64,000 nt of DNA from Serripes groenlandicus (GCA_031761405.1 JASEVX010000001.1:40599728-40663727), one strand, 5' to 3'. Counted from the first letter of the stretch, positions 45,001 through 53,359 are shown. A program made the numbers and translations. Notes: a model not told the origin generated them from the sequence alone.

Positions 45001-47323
45001 CAAATTCAATCATTAGGATAGTTAATCCAAAAATCATGCCTGCACATGTATATTTTCGCCGTCCGCCATTTTGAAAATTGGGACCATTCGCAAGAATAAA
45101 TCAAGTCTACATCGCTTGGAAAATATCGATCATTAACAAACTGGTTAGAATGAAACAAAGAAATCTATCCTACGTACAAATTCACCGAAACGGATATGTG
45201 GGATCATTTAAATGTCTCTTTTGAGGCGAATTTCCAAACATGCCTGCAAAAATATTTTCGTCGTCCGCAATTTTGAAAATCGGGACGATTCGCAAGAATA
45301 AATCCCAAGTAAATCAAGCATACATTGCTTCGAAAACCTCGATCATTGTAATACTGGTTAGAATCAAACAAAGAAAACTATCCTACATACAAATTCACCA
45401 TAACTGATATGTGGTATAATTTAAATTCCTCTTTCGAGGCAAATTTCCAAACATGTCTCCAAATATATTTTCGCAGTCCGCCATTATGAAAATAGGCAAT
45501 CACATGTACAATTAAATCCTAGATATTTTTAGTAGTTTTCATATTTGATCGCCAAGTTTTCGGGAAACCTATTCTGATTGGATGATATATTTATATGGAT
45601 GTGCCCTGCTTTTGGGTTTTTCCCCATAAATTAAGGTTGTGTGCATTTGATCGTGAAACCGAGTTTACTCGGTTCCCGTGTACGGGGACGTCTTTGCAAA
45701 AACGAGTTAACTCTGTTCCCGCATGGTAAGGGTTAAGAAATTTAACAATGGCAAAAATAATGCGGGTTGAAATTAACTACTTGTACTTCAATCATTTCTT
45801 TATTACCTGGAAATGTTCTCTATATAAGCCTGTCCATGGGAGAATGTACAAATTGGGTTTCAGTTTGTTGATTAAGAAAGATATTTAAAATTCGTTTGGC
45901 CCAATGGTGTAAGAGGAGAAGTAGTTTGAAGCAAGATGGTACACACATCAGACCACACGCCAAGACGAACATTTGACAGGCTTTCAGCTATATATGTGTC
46001 TACCTGTAAAGACGGTCAACACAACAAGCATAAAAAAAATCCCTTACGTGCATTGTACTAATGTAGATAAGGAAGCATCCATCTTCTCAATAGAAGGGAT
46101 CTGGCAATACATTTTCACAACTTTCTGTTCACCAGCCTTGCAGCCCTCTTTTTCCTCCTGAAATTAAAATGAGTATCAAACATTGCAAACAATCATCTTT
46201 CCATAAACAAGTTCTAAATCAATTATGTATAAATAAACCCTGTGGCAATTAAAACAAAATTGGCCAGGTGAAAGTCTTCTGCAGACAAGATTTTCTCATA
46301 CATCAAAAAAACAAATTACACTGGAACCATGTTATTACCCCCATCCACTTTACCGCTATTCTCGGTAAAGCGCGGGTTGCTCTTGGCTCCCAAATTTTCG
46401 AGCATAAAATAGGAGAGAACAGCAATATAAATTTTCTTGGGTAAGTTACCAGTACTATTGGTATTTAAACTGACACCAGTTTGTAAGTCCTAATGCGAAC
46501 CTCAACAGGGGTGGCGAAATATGATTTTGACTTACTTGTCTGTTTTTTTCAAAATGCTATTTTGCACTTGTCCGTATGATAGTTATATAGTAAACCCTTA
46601 CAACATTTCACTTGTCCGCACAGGCTCTGGGACAAGCTGGGCAATACGGACAATGGATTTTGCCACCCCTGCTCAATCATGAGCACCATGGAGGATAAGC
46701 CATTAATACTACTAAATACTACCATTTTAAAGACTTTGACATGAGACTTAAGTGTATTTGATATGTGAACTCAGATGTCAAGATAAGACTTAAGGATGGC
46801 TATACAGCTCTTTTTATGCACAATATCTGTCTCACCTGTGATGTATCGACAACATAGGGTTTGAGGATCAAATAGGGATTTTAGAACATGCAATCACTAC
46901 ATATCTGCAGCTCTTTGAACAACGTTAGGAATTGATGGAAGAATTGTTTCATTTAGACGATTCTTTTGAGTGCCAACAATTTGGCAAACAGAGAAATAGC
47001 TCACTAGCAAAAAATTACTAGATCTTAATTAATGTTTTGAGAACTTTGTTTTAATATTTACGTGTGACCGTTTTATGAGTTTAAAGTGCCGATTTTAGTC
47101 ATGCAATGTTTAACTAACGCTAATAAATACAAATATAAACAAACGCGAATACACATGATACTTACGAATTTTGCAATAGCATCTTTGATCGTAGTTCCCT
47201 TCAACTAAAACAGAGAAGAAAATATTAAGTTTAAAACTGTTATAAATGAATAAAAATAAACAATTGAGACAGCAAATTTGTTTACAAAGATAAAAAAGAA
47301 AGTTATTGAAAGTTATTTACCAT
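30003..47323 (-). CDS. DNAL1: Axonemal dynein light chain 1 (leucine-rich repeat, outer dynein arm), complete, 9 coding exons
   Basis: Seen: on the - strand the exons 47323-47321, 47204-47166, 46157-46048, 44258-44203, 43274-43219, 41630-41541, 36326-36273, 34307-34172 and 30043-30003 join to 585 nt, or 194 residues plus TAA. All junctions are AG/GT and in frame. The protein starts [18 protein letters not shown] and has [15 protein letters not shown]. It then has LRR strands [47 protein letters not shown] and [11 protein letters not shown], the cap segment [14 protein letters not shown], and an acidic tail. Human DNAL1 is 190 residues with the same order. Family knowledge: DNAL1 binds the motor domain of the outer-arm dynein gamma heavy chain and microtubules in motile cilia and flagella. 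Introns run up to about 5.2 kb and are packed with repeats. Confidence 0.96.
30203..30348 (-). repeat. Family A MITE, cccacata subtype, internally deleted
   Basis: ccctttcccacatatagactcc at the left, cagcagacgacttttgaaaacatc and gtgggaaagggttaa at the right. In the last DNAL1 intron. Confidence 0.78.
30537..31143. mobile_element. Tc1/mariner-like non-autonomous element, TA duplication
   Basis: 16-bp perfect TIRs CAGTCAAACCTCGGTG (30537-30552) and its complement (31128-31143), flanked by TA on each side. The CAGTCAAACCTCG start is characteristic of mariner-type elements. 607 bp, no transposase. Confidence 0.88.
31251..32145 (-). mobile_element. Tandem-core element, gacctagtgacctag units, hairpin end
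   Basis: Starts aacaagagggccatgaggccctgg and ends with the hairpin ctcaccttgagcactacgtgctctggtgagcta. In between are about 5 units of 150 bp (aacttggcctagatatcatcaagacaaac, ctgataaagtttcaacatgctcaag, gttaacaagattttcctt). gacgacggacaaaaggcgatcacaataa precedes the hairpin end. Confidence 0.72.
32170..34030. mobile_element. Possible non-autonomous hAT-like element (ggttaccgat ends)
   Basis: Left tagggatggcaacggttaccgatattactaaccgg; right ccgagtaccgggtaaccgattaatcg. The ends share ggttacc/ggtaacc words but no exact long TIR. AT-rich interior with poly-A and poly-T tracts, an 80-bp tandem duplication (32798-32962), and a decayed family A copy (33280-33397). Confidence 0.35.
34172..34307 (-). CDS. 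DNAL1: DNAL1 exon 8 (LRR cap)
   Basis: Acceptor gcacacag and donor gtatat. Encodes [19 protein letters not shown], then a Ser/Gln-rich stretch and [23 protein letters not shown] and RxPKLKKLDG are family signatures. Confidence 0.97.
34500..34710. repeat. Copy of the gatcagcct / caggaggcg repeat
   Basis: gtatcgatccagatcggcctgtgcag, cacattccgtctcgggggggaatag, aaatccacaggaggcaaaa and ggcatgcttcggctgatcc align with the hAT-like elements at 57663-57994 and 60160-60497, without their aggggcgtagct ends. Confidence 0.6.
34719..34948 (+). repeat. Family A MITE, 230 bp, forward, diverged
   Basis: ttaacctttcccaaatacaata start and ctatatgaggtaagggttaa end. The core has an extra gtgggttgtcaaaagg. In the DNAL1 intron before exon 8. 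Confidence 0.8.
35652..36204. repeat. gagctgtctgtaagacagc element
   Basis: Begins with the hairpin gctgtctgtaagacagc. Two related units with aagtcaaataagggccataattctgacaaaaacc follow. Ends ccttgaaaagtcgagctaaag, 69 bp from DNAL1 exon 7. Confidence 0.4.
36273..36326 (-). CDS. DNAL1: DNAL1 exon 7 (LRR)
   Basis: Acceptor attttacag and donor gtaaga. Encodes [18 protein letters not shown], equivalent to human ILYMSNNLVKDWAEFVKL. The Trp of the human sequence is replaced by Lys-Asn. Confidence 0.95.
37055..37190. repeat. Tandem duplication, about 64 bp
   Basis: ctaattaaagcaactgtcacctngacatttggtaacaggtcaattaaaa occurs twice, followed each time by tgaaaacg and catgttctcttg. Confidence 0.85.
37463..38250 (-). 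mobile_element. Reverse copy of the 7963-9100 tandem-core element
   Basis: aacaagaggcccgagatgg, ggccatgttttttgaccaatcaacatggcttgaaggaatctgatagaggg, acatttctacaaaattatttgaaaat and agaagattttttaagttttcactatagcc, in about 5 shortened units. It is the reverse complement of the 8.1-9.1 kb units. Confidence 0.7.
38250..39020. repeat. Tandem-core element, about 160-bp units
   Basis: tttcggccttatgccgtggcg start, cgtcagtacgtgcgtccgt, then about 4 units with acagtagttagatatccatgagagc, cctttcgcaaaccagccagatctg, catgcaagactggattatgg and aattgctataatagagcttgtgaac. A family different from 37463-38250. Confidence 0.7.
39508..39690 (-). repeat. Family A MITE, reverse, right end lost
   Basis: taatccttaccctcatatagatgc to gacaaaatatgtttctt. 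A decayed half of opposite sense lies at 39780-39912. Confidence 0.72.
40167..40385 (-). repeat. Family A MITE, reverse, in DNAL1 intron 6
   Basis: TTAA to TTAA, 219 bp, with the inner stem gagaaattgctagtgatgagcaattccacc. Confidence 0.82.
40540..40640. repeat. Family B MITE half
   Basis: aaagggttatatggtcaaataagaattttaaagcatgcaaaacggcccttatctagagctct, the right arm of family B. It directly abuts the next family A copy. Confidence 0.6.
40643..40852 (-). repeat. Family A MITE, reverse
   Basis: TTAA to TTAA, 210 bp. The right end reads gtatgtgaaaaagggttaa. Confidence 0.82.
41195..41470 (-). mobile_element. tRNA-derived SINE
   Basis: On the - strand TTGTTGGTGTAGTGGTAGAG (box A) and GGTTCTGTCC (weak box B) form a tRNA-like head. 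A body with cagccagtcactcg and a tail near caccgctttc follow. Possible imperfect duplication aagtataat/aagtgtaat at the borders. Confidence 0.55.
41541..41630 (-). CDS. DNAL1: DNAL1 exon 6 (LRR)
   Basis: Acceptor aacaag and donor gtaaga; phase 0 at both ends, 30 codons. Encodes [20 protein letters not shown] then [16 protein letters not shown] and IEKLKGI are family signatures. Confidence 0.97.
42105..42330 (-). repeat. Family A MITE, cccacata subtype
   Basis: ttaaccctttcccacatacagacaatttgtgactcctctg on the left, an inner tgctcaaaacaagcaatttctcc stem, and gtggtgtgtgggaaataa on the right. Confidence 0.75.
42382..42561 (+). repeat. Family A MITE, forward, right end lost
   Basis: ttaaccctttccctcatacgacatttctgcagcagacg to gtcactatgttttcaaaaag, then unrelated cccctttttt sequence. 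Confidence 0.78.
43219..43274 (-). CDS. DNAL1: DNAL1 exon 5 (LRR)
   Basis: Acceptor ctttatttcag and donor gtatgt. Completes Lys and encodes [18 protein letters not shown], matching human NLRILSLGRNNIKNLNGL. Like exon 4 it is 56 nt, one repeat per exon. Confidence 0.97.
43310..43515 (+). repeat. Family A MITE, forward
   Basis: ttaaccctttcctacatacaacaattctgctgcagac; inner gaaattgcacatcataagcgatttctcc; ends gcagaagtgtctgaaagcgtc where the next SINE begins. Confidence 0.75.
43516..43830 (-). mobile_element. tRNA-derived SINE
   Basis: On the - strand CCTGTAGCTCAGTTGATAGC (box A) and GATTTCGAACCC (box B) start the element. A body with gagaaagccatgaaac and a tail ttgaaaaggcgttaaaccc, then (atta) units follow. 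The tRNA part has no proper acceptor stem. Confidence 0.65.
44203..44258 (-). CDS. DNAL1: DNAL1 exon 4 (first LRR)
   Basis: Acceptor tctttgcag and donor gtgagt. Completes the Thr codon and encodes [18 protein letters not shown], the first leucine-rich repeat. Ends with one base of the following Lys codon. Confidence 0.96.
44640..45736. mobile_element. 1.1-kb element with TTAACCCTTAC TIRs and tandem core
   Basis: TTAACCCTTAC at 44640-44650 and its exact complement at 45726-45736. The interior has 2.5 units of about 185 bp (cgccgtccgccattttgaaaa, cgattcgcaagaataaatc, tatcctacntacaaattcacc) at 45000-45490, and a ccgagtttactcggttcccg hairpin near the right end. TTAA plus CCCTT recalls piggyBac termini. 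Confidence 0.65.
46048..46157 (-). CDS. DNAL1: DNAL1 exon 3
   Basis: Acceptor aatttcag and donor gtaagg. Encodes [20 protein letters not shown], then [16 protein letters not shown]. The [17 protein letters not shown] motif is diagnostic for DNAL1. Phase 0 in, 2 nt of the next codon out. Confidence 0.96.
46434..46680. repeat. SINE-related fragment and adjoining inverted segment
   Basis: tttcttgggtaagttaccagtactattgg, aaactgacaccagtttgtaag match the SINE at 41195-41470. acttgtctg...ggggtggcgaaatatg and gacaatggattttgccacccctg form an inverted pair (46508-46520 and 46656-46670). Confidence 0.45.
46800..46930. repeat. Family B MITE fragment
   Basis: atgtatcgacaacatagggtttgaggatcaaatagggattttagaacatgcaatcactacatatctgcagctct, the right arm of family B. 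Confidence 0.5.
47166..47204 (-). CDS. DNAL1: DNAL1 exon 2 (13 codons)
   Basis: Strong polypyrimidine acceptor ttcttctctgttttag and donor gtaagt. Encodes [13 protein letters not shown], the conserved N-terminal helix (human KATTIKEALARW). Confidence 0.93.
47321..47323 (-). CDS. DNAL1: DNAL1 coding exon 1: only the ATG
   Basis: The start codon is the last triplet of exon 1 and is followed at once by donor gtaaat. Exon 2 then supplies codon 2 in phase 0. The upstream - strand sequence ACGAAAGTATCAAG leads into the ATG. A second, duplicated copy with the same arrangement lies at 47485-47487. Confidence 0.8.
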
Positions 47324-47337
47324 CTTGATACTTTCGT

Positions 47338-47350
47338 GTCACTAGGCAAC
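47338..47350 (-). promoter_or_regulatory. X-box (RFX site) at DNAL1 start, copy A
   Basis: The - strand reads GTTGCC-T-AGTGAC, which fits the RFX X-box pattern RYYNYY-N(1-3)-RRNRAC at every position. It ends 14 nt before the DNAL1 ATG. RFX factors control ciliary genes across animals, so the site fits the gene. The very short distance to the ATG means it lies in or next to the transcription start region. Function is inferred. Confidence 0.6.
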
Positions 47351-47501
47351 TATGTCACAGGATACAACAGAAGTGTGAACGAAACGAAAAAGAATATATT
47401 AAGTTCGGAAAAGAAAATATTAAGTTAAAAAATGTTATGAAATTTGAAAATAGACAATTGAGAATGTTATTGAAAGTTGTCTACCATCTTGATACTTTCG
47501 T

Positions 47502-47514
47502 GTCACTAGGCAAC
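47502..47514 (-). promoter_or_regulatory. X-box (RFX site), duplicated copy B
   Basis: The identical 13 bp lies 164 bp further upstream, again exactly 14 nt before an ATG (47485-47487) that is followed by donor gtagac. It is part of the local duplication 47411-47552. Confidence 0.5.
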
Positions 47515-47559
47515 TATGGTATAGGCTAAAACAGAGGTGTGAACGAAACGGAAAGTTCC

Positions 47560-48000
47560 TAAAAATCCGAGTGTTGATATCTGGATGCAAAAACATAATT
47601 TACCAAACAACTATTTTCTGGCATTATTTTTACCAAAAATTACCTTCGTCGATTATTCGAATTTTGGGATTAATAATATTGTAATAGTGTACATGTCTAG
47701 CCAGAGATATATCTCTGCTCCAGCGCAGATTGTAAGCGTGATTCAAACAAAGACATATAAGCATGTACACATATATCTCGGGTTCAAAACAGTCCTGAGT
47801 TCGTGTGGTTTCAAACAACGACCTGTATTTTTGACAGGAAGAAGTATGGCGTGTTCAGTTTGTGTACAACTCATTGATTTTAAACGTCTGTCTTTATAAT
47901 TATAAATAACAAGAAAATACAGACAACAACAGGCACATGTGTAGGCTATAATTGTTTTACAACACGTTCATATGTGAATCAGAGTGAGTGTATTAATCAA
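47560..48000. other. Region upstream of DNAL1, no gene recognised
   Basis: A 104-codon open frame (47585-47899, +) has no recognised domain and no splice support. If the duplicated X-boxes are used, this is DNAL1 5' flanking DNA. Confidence 0.35.
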
Positions 48001-48009
48001 ACCCTGTGT

Positions 48010-48196
48010 GGATAAAGTGTGTTTTTTAACAGACGACTCTTGAAAACATTGTGACAAAATGAGCATTTTGTACCTTTGCCACAATGTTTACAACTGTATT
48101 CAATAATTATACTTTCATTATAGAGATTTCCATATTTTTGCTAGATGGTTTCTAATTCGTCTGCTGCCGATTTGTTGCCTGTCGGAAAGGGTTAAA
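48010..48196 (-). repeat. Family A MITE, left end lost
   Basis: aacagacgactcttgaaaacattgtgacaaaat to gtctgctgccgatttgttgcctgtcggaaagggttaa. Confidence 0.7.
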
Positions 48197-48349
48197 ATTT
48201 TATGGTTTATTCGTAATAAATATGTAAATTCAGCTGTAGGTATGCCTCCCCAAAAAAAATAGGGTATAATTCTAATATATCATGGGGAAAAAACTACTTT
48301 AACATATGGCATTAAGACCTAAATCCGATGGCGAGGCTCTTTTATATAT

Positions 48350-48420
48350 ACATACACATTTACACATACCTACCTATATACTTACATACACATACACATC
48401 CTAATACATACACATATAAA
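48350..48420. repeat. ACAT-rich microsatellite
   Basis: Repeats of catacacat, tacctacctata and atacacata, impure. Confidence 0.75.
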
Positions 48421-48891
48421 GCGAGACAATCGACACAGGCAGTCGTATCTTTTAAAATTTCAAATTTGATATTTCTTGGTTATATCACATGTTAGATGTT
48501 TGAAATGGAAATAATATCACATTTAATATATATTTTTTAGAAGGGAATAATGTTTTTATTTCTGTTTGAAAATCTTTGTTAGACAGTATTTTTTATTTCA
48601 GTTATGTTTAATAAGTTATACATATATATAACTTGAAGTTCAATACATATGAGTATATTTATAAATAATTAAATGATATATTAAGGATTAATACTGCACA
48701 TGGGGATCGACATTTCATGGCATGACATTTGACAAATGGACACATGTTTCCAGACTGAGTGTTTTACTATTAGTTTTATCTCTGGTTGTTCTTGGGCGAG
48801 TCGGCCATACGCAGTAACTGCATGGTGTCTGGGTACCGGTACATTCATGTATTTCTTTTACATTGCTTGTATTACAAAAATATGCCTGTTG

Positions 48892-48893
48892 TA

Positions 48894-48953
<60 letters not shown>
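48892..48953. repeat. Compound microsatellite (TA)n(TG)n(AG)n
   Basis: About 33 bp of TA, 21 bp of TG, then 8 bp of AG. It creates spurious open frames on both strands. Confidence 0.96.
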
Positions 48954-48954
<1 letters not shown>

Positions 48955-48999
48955 CACAGTGTCGACTGCCAATACACGCGGAACCTGTACATAACGCAT

Positions 49000-51100
49000 A
49001 CATAACATTTAACTTGTTATTAACTTCGCGACAGACAGACACTTAGCAGCTTATATACTTAATATGATACAATTTGATGATAATTAACGGTCATATATAA
49101 TCTAAATAGGTAATACTCAAGTCAAGACTGCAGTAAACATTTTGTATATATATATATATTTCTCCTTTAATGTTTTAACGCAAAGCGATGCTCTTATGTC
49201 ACCTGGGATATCATTCCATATATATTTACTATAATATTAGGCTGGTCGTCGAACAGAACATATATATAGGTGCTACCCAGAACAAATCAAAGCGCCAATG
49301 GCACTGTAGTGGCGATCGTATGGAAAATCCTGCAAAGTAACAAGCAGTATATCGGTGTAGGGCTTGCGATGACACTGGTGCGGGTAAATTTGAGAATGTA
49401 TCAACCCTGCATCTTTTGACAGTAGAATAATGTTAGTTTGCCAGAATGTTGTCTTGGTGATATTTTAGTTAGTTACGTTCTGAAATTGGTCATGATGTGT
49501 TCAAAATTAGGCCATTCCAAAGTTATGAAAAATCTAGTTGGTATTCGATAGACTACCGTTTTAGCTCATTAGAATGGCTATTTGTAAACTAAATTGTTCG
49601 GGTAATCACATCGCTAGGCCATATTAAGATAAAATATTTTTTACACTTTAGAAATGACTAAATTATCAAGAAAAGAGAGAAAACAGTATCCATTAGTTTG
49701 GTGTTTGTTTCAATGATATCCAATATTAAACAGGTCTGTTCAATTTAGTCCCTTCACATTGCATGATTGAGGGTTGTCAGAGACATATAAACATAGTGTA
49801 TTTATATGTCTCTGAGGTTGTTAAACTGCTTCGAATAATGTGAGTGCAAAAACAAACACAAAACATGCTCGAAAAGCACAATTTCACTATTTGCAAAACT
49901 GTTCAATTTATAAAAATATAGGCATATATTATAATGCTCGATCTCCAAACTAAATTAGGCTACACTTTCAGCATTGATTGCTAATTGACTCTAGAACGTG
50001 CAGACGTGTATACATAACGTGTGTACACACTGACATTGTGTGTCCTTTAATTATTAAACCTTTGTAAACCAGTCTTATCATCTAGACGCTTTCATATATT
50101 TAAACAACTACACAATAAAGCGTTTATAATATTGAGATAACCATGCAGTCTCGCGAGCTATTTATAGAACCTTTTGGAATTTCCAGATTTGAGTATCATC
50201 AGTTACCGGTATTTGCAAGGCAGATAGAACGCGCAATGATATTTATTATCTGCCCAATCATGATAAAGATAATATTTACATATTTTAACTCTATGTAGAT
50301 AATGTCTTGATAAAACTCAAATATTAGCAACAATCCTGTATCAAAGTAGCACTGACATACTTAGTATTAATCACGTCTCTGCATCAATGATGGAACTATA
50401 ACGGATGTGAGTAAATTAGTTTGCAGTAAGGAAAAAAAATATCAACCGATTGTTCAAAACCGACTATGTAAATATTTTTCGTTGTTGTTGTTTCTGTTAG
50501 CATTGTGGCGATTGCCAAACCAATCGCCACAAAAATGGTATCAATACGGTTTTAGTGTCATTCAAAGCGCCAGCCTAAGTAGAACAACATACCCAAAATC
50601 CGCTTTGGGGAAATTTTTGAATGACTATTTGAAATAGATGTAGATCTACATTGTGTATGTTTTGTATTGTAATGTAACGATTTATAATTATATATTAGTC
50701 CTGTCGAAATCAAGTTTAGCCTCTGATAATTGCAATACACGTATTTCTTTGATTTTGTTTAGAGATGATGGCCATAATATACTAATAATCTACAAAAATC
50801 AAAGATACACTATTCGAGTAAATCGTGTTAGAAATTCGGATAGTAGGTACTGTCCGGATACATAAACAATAGGAATTTGAGACCAGTGAATATCTAAATC
50901 AGCCTTCAGTCGTACAGTCTGATTAGAACTTTGCTGATCTCTAGTCAGGCTTTCATGCGAAAAAAATGATGAAGGTTCGTCAAATAATGTGGAAATTTAA
51001 ATGCCTCCAAGAATTACCGACATATATGCCAGGAATTAGTAATGCCTTCTGTGGGAGAATTGAAACCAGATCCAAGTGGCCAAAGTAAAGATACAGCAAA
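49000..51100. other. Low-copy AT-rich DNA, no gene recognised
   Basis: Only short open frames (for example 50407-50637, +, 76 codons) without a recognised domain. Contains a perfect 14-bp hairpin at 49778-49814. Confidence 0.35.
49778..49814. repeat. Perfect 14-bp hairpin
   Basis: cagagacatataaa and tttatatgtctctg separated by 9 bases. Confidence 0.9.
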
Positions 51101-51129
51101 TTCTCCAGACTAGTTGGCCGATGTCGAGG

Positions 51130-52255
51130 TAGAAATATATGTTGATGGAATAGTTGCGGAAAAGCTGAATGATGCAGAAGGGGAACAGATACACGACTTG
51201 TATGAAGGAACTAAGGACTAATCTATTCCAGTGGCCACCGTTTCTGAATCAAATGAACTTAAACACTTGGATGAATGCTTACTAAATTATAGAGCAGTGC
51301 TTGCTGAGAAATCACCAAAAGCAAAACTATGGTTGAAGTGTAATTGAATATATGGAAATATTGAAACTTTTCATTTGCGCTGAAAGAACAGGAAATTGGA
51401 ACCTGCATATCACAGCAGATACACAAATGTTGAATTTATTTGCTGCAACTGGCCACATTAATTATGCAAAAGGTGCACGAGTCACGAGTGTATCTGCAGC
51501 TGATGCTAGATTTACAAAAAGACTGTCCCTGGCTGTATCAATGCTTTCAAAAACAAGGATTTTATATAGTTCGCAGAAGTAGTCATGAATATGGACGGAC
51601 CTTACAATTGAATATGTCATGATGAGATCAATCAAAAGCAGAGGAGGATTGATAAGAGGACGGGGCGTGACAGATAATATTCGCCTTCAGTGGATATACA
51701 ACATGCACTAGTGCGCCGGAGTCCATGATGCTATGTCATCAATGAATAATGCAAAGCTCACAACCAGTGAACAACAAATAGAGCTCGGAACTTCTAGGAG
51801 CAATAGGGAGTTCACTGATCTGCAAACTATTCAATAATGGTTTGACCAACATGCGCCCTTTGATTAAAGTGAGCCAATACTACGGTCCTTATATTCTGGG
51901 TTAACGGCAACTGATGCCATGGTGATGGAGTAAACTGCGATAAGACAGAGGAAGTCGGGGCATAAATCCAGAAGAAGCTTGACAATATAAATGCCGTAGA
52001 GGCATCTATTAAAAGAAGTGACCAAGTTCGGTCTTTTGGATCATCTGTACCAAGGAATCCAGGTTGATAAACAAAAAGTGCAAATCCACCCATATCATCT
52101 GTTTGATCGCCTGATAGCTATTGCACAGAGAGAAGAAGACATGACTCCGTACTTTGGCTATGAGCTTACAGTAATGCCAACTTCTCTATTCAAGGATAAC
52201 TTTATGCGTAAACCTGAAACAACTTTATGCGTAAACCTGAAAAGGCACAACTAGC
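51130..52255 (+). pseudogene. Decayed long ORF of a multi-copy invertebrate protein
   Basis: Several frames must be joined: YVDGIVAEKLNDAEGEQIHD; IEILKLFICAERTGNWNLH and LNLFAATGHINYAKGAR; CPWLYQCFQKQGFYIVRRSS; RSIKSRGGLIRGRGVTDNIR; LTTSEQQIELGTSRSN; LFDRLIAIAQREEDMTPYFG. At least four frameshifts or stops. I recall similar multi-copy, uncharacterised proteins in cnidarian and molluscan genomes, but I cannot name the family and its link to a transposon is inference. Confidence 0.5.
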
Positions 52256-52540
52256 ACAAACCCTCTGTAGTTATGTTATGTGCGGGCAAGATATATCGAC
52301 TGTTGAATTGCGTTCGATGGCTACGAACAGGGTCCATCAATAAAAGATTTAACTTCGTAAAAATAGCTTGTTTTACGATACAATTGGTACGAGGTATATC
52401 TTTTAAAACAAGATCCTTATTTGATATTGATCGCAGCTTATGGGTTTTATTTTCAGAAAAATGTATCATATCTGTCATGTATGATGGTACCTTCTTATTC
52501 AAAGTTTTATAAATAGGGACTACATCGATCAGCAAATTTA
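52251..52540 (-). pseudogene. Non-LTR retrotransposon (LINE) C-terminal fragment
   Basis: The - strand frame has PIYKTLNKKVPSYMTDMIHF, then LRSISNKDLVLKDIPRTN. This matches the region after the RT thumb in jockey/CR1-group elements (lynl..vP.yl.dl......lRs.....l..P...). A frameshift precedes the expected WNxLP motif. It directly abuts the 51.1-52.25 kb pseudogene in the opposite direction. Confidence 0.6.
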
Positions 52541-52710
52541 AGCCACTTTAATTCTTTGAAATTGAATGAGTCTTTGTCGAGTTTTTAAGTATAATTTTGG
52601 CAATTATCTTTTTTTTGTCAGAATAAGCGTTTAGGTCTATAACATATACGCGGACAGTGAAGACGCTGATGAGACTGTGCGCAGATGCATCAACCGGTGC
52701 GGTCTTTATT

Positions 52711-52763
52711 TGTTATATATATATATATATATGTATATTTGTTATATGTATATATATATATAT
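52711..52763. repeat. TA-rich microsatellite
   Basis: Two (ta)n tracts separated by tgtatatttgttatatg. Confidence 0.92.
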
Positions 52764-52794
52764 TATGAATGTTTAAGCATTGAATTTGAGTTGA

Positions 52795-52906
52795 AAATCT
52801 TGTGGCAAACGGAGAAATTGGTCATCATGAACAATTTCTCCTTTTGCCACAATGTTTTCAAACGAAGTCTGTTGCATCAGAAAGCGTTTGTATGAGGAAA
52901 AGGGTT
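52795..52906 (+). repeat. Family A MITE, right half
   Basis: aaatcttgtggcaaacggagaaattggtcatcatgaacaatttctcc to tatgaggaaaagggttaat. Confidence 0.72.
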
Positions 52907-52914
52907 AATCCTGA

Positions 52915-53020
52915 GCGTCAAGGAGGGAAAGCCATAATTGCCATTTTTAAAGTCTTTGATATGACCCGGCTGGGGAGCGAACCCGTGAATGCCCGCGCCG
53001 ACGCTTACGCTCTAACTAAC
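52915..53020 (-). mobile_element. tRNA-derived SINE head fragment
   Basis: On the - strand GTTAGTTAGAGCGTAAGCG (box A) and GGGTTCGCTCCC (box B) at tRNA spacing. The other tRNA stems are poor. Confidence 0.5.
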
Positions 53021-53359
53021 TGTTTTATGAGCTGTTTATATATTATGAATCAGTGCATGAGACAATGTATAAGTTGGCTTTTTGTGCAGTAGCAGAGACA
53101 TAAAACATGTGTTTATATAATTAGCTCTGGTTGTAGATCCTGTTCTTCACTGTTCACATATTGCTTAAAAAAGCTTATAAAAAGATTCTGTAAACGCGTA
53201 TATATTCTGACAAGACTAAGCTGGTTCACACAATGATCTAAACCTGCAATGTTCAGAAATGTCAAGTTTGGCATGTATTGTCTATTTTCAAGGATGGATT
53301 AGACGTTTTAATTGATATTTCTATAAAAAAAACCAAGATGTGTTTGTGAAACACTGATG

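Larger units (their letters stand above)
47216..47552 (-). repeat. Tandem duplication of the DNAL1 5' region
   Basis: 47216-47388 and 47411-47552 are imperfect copies offset by about 164 bp. Shared blocks include gaaaatattaagtt, caattgaga, ttattgaaagtt, the ATG/donor core, and tgtgaacgaaacg. Copy A has about 30 extra bases between caattgaga and the ttattgaaagtt block. The block around the ATG and X-box is the best conserved part. Confidence 0.8.

Noticed and set aside
47585..47899. 104-codon open frame upstream of DNAL1
   Set aside because: No domain, no splice or promoter support and AT-driven composition. Left as an unassigned region.
48715..49046. Three overlapping open frames of 86-97 codons
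   Set aside because: Produced by the (TA)n(TG)n(AG)n microsatellite, giving runs of Ile-Tyr and Val-Cys.
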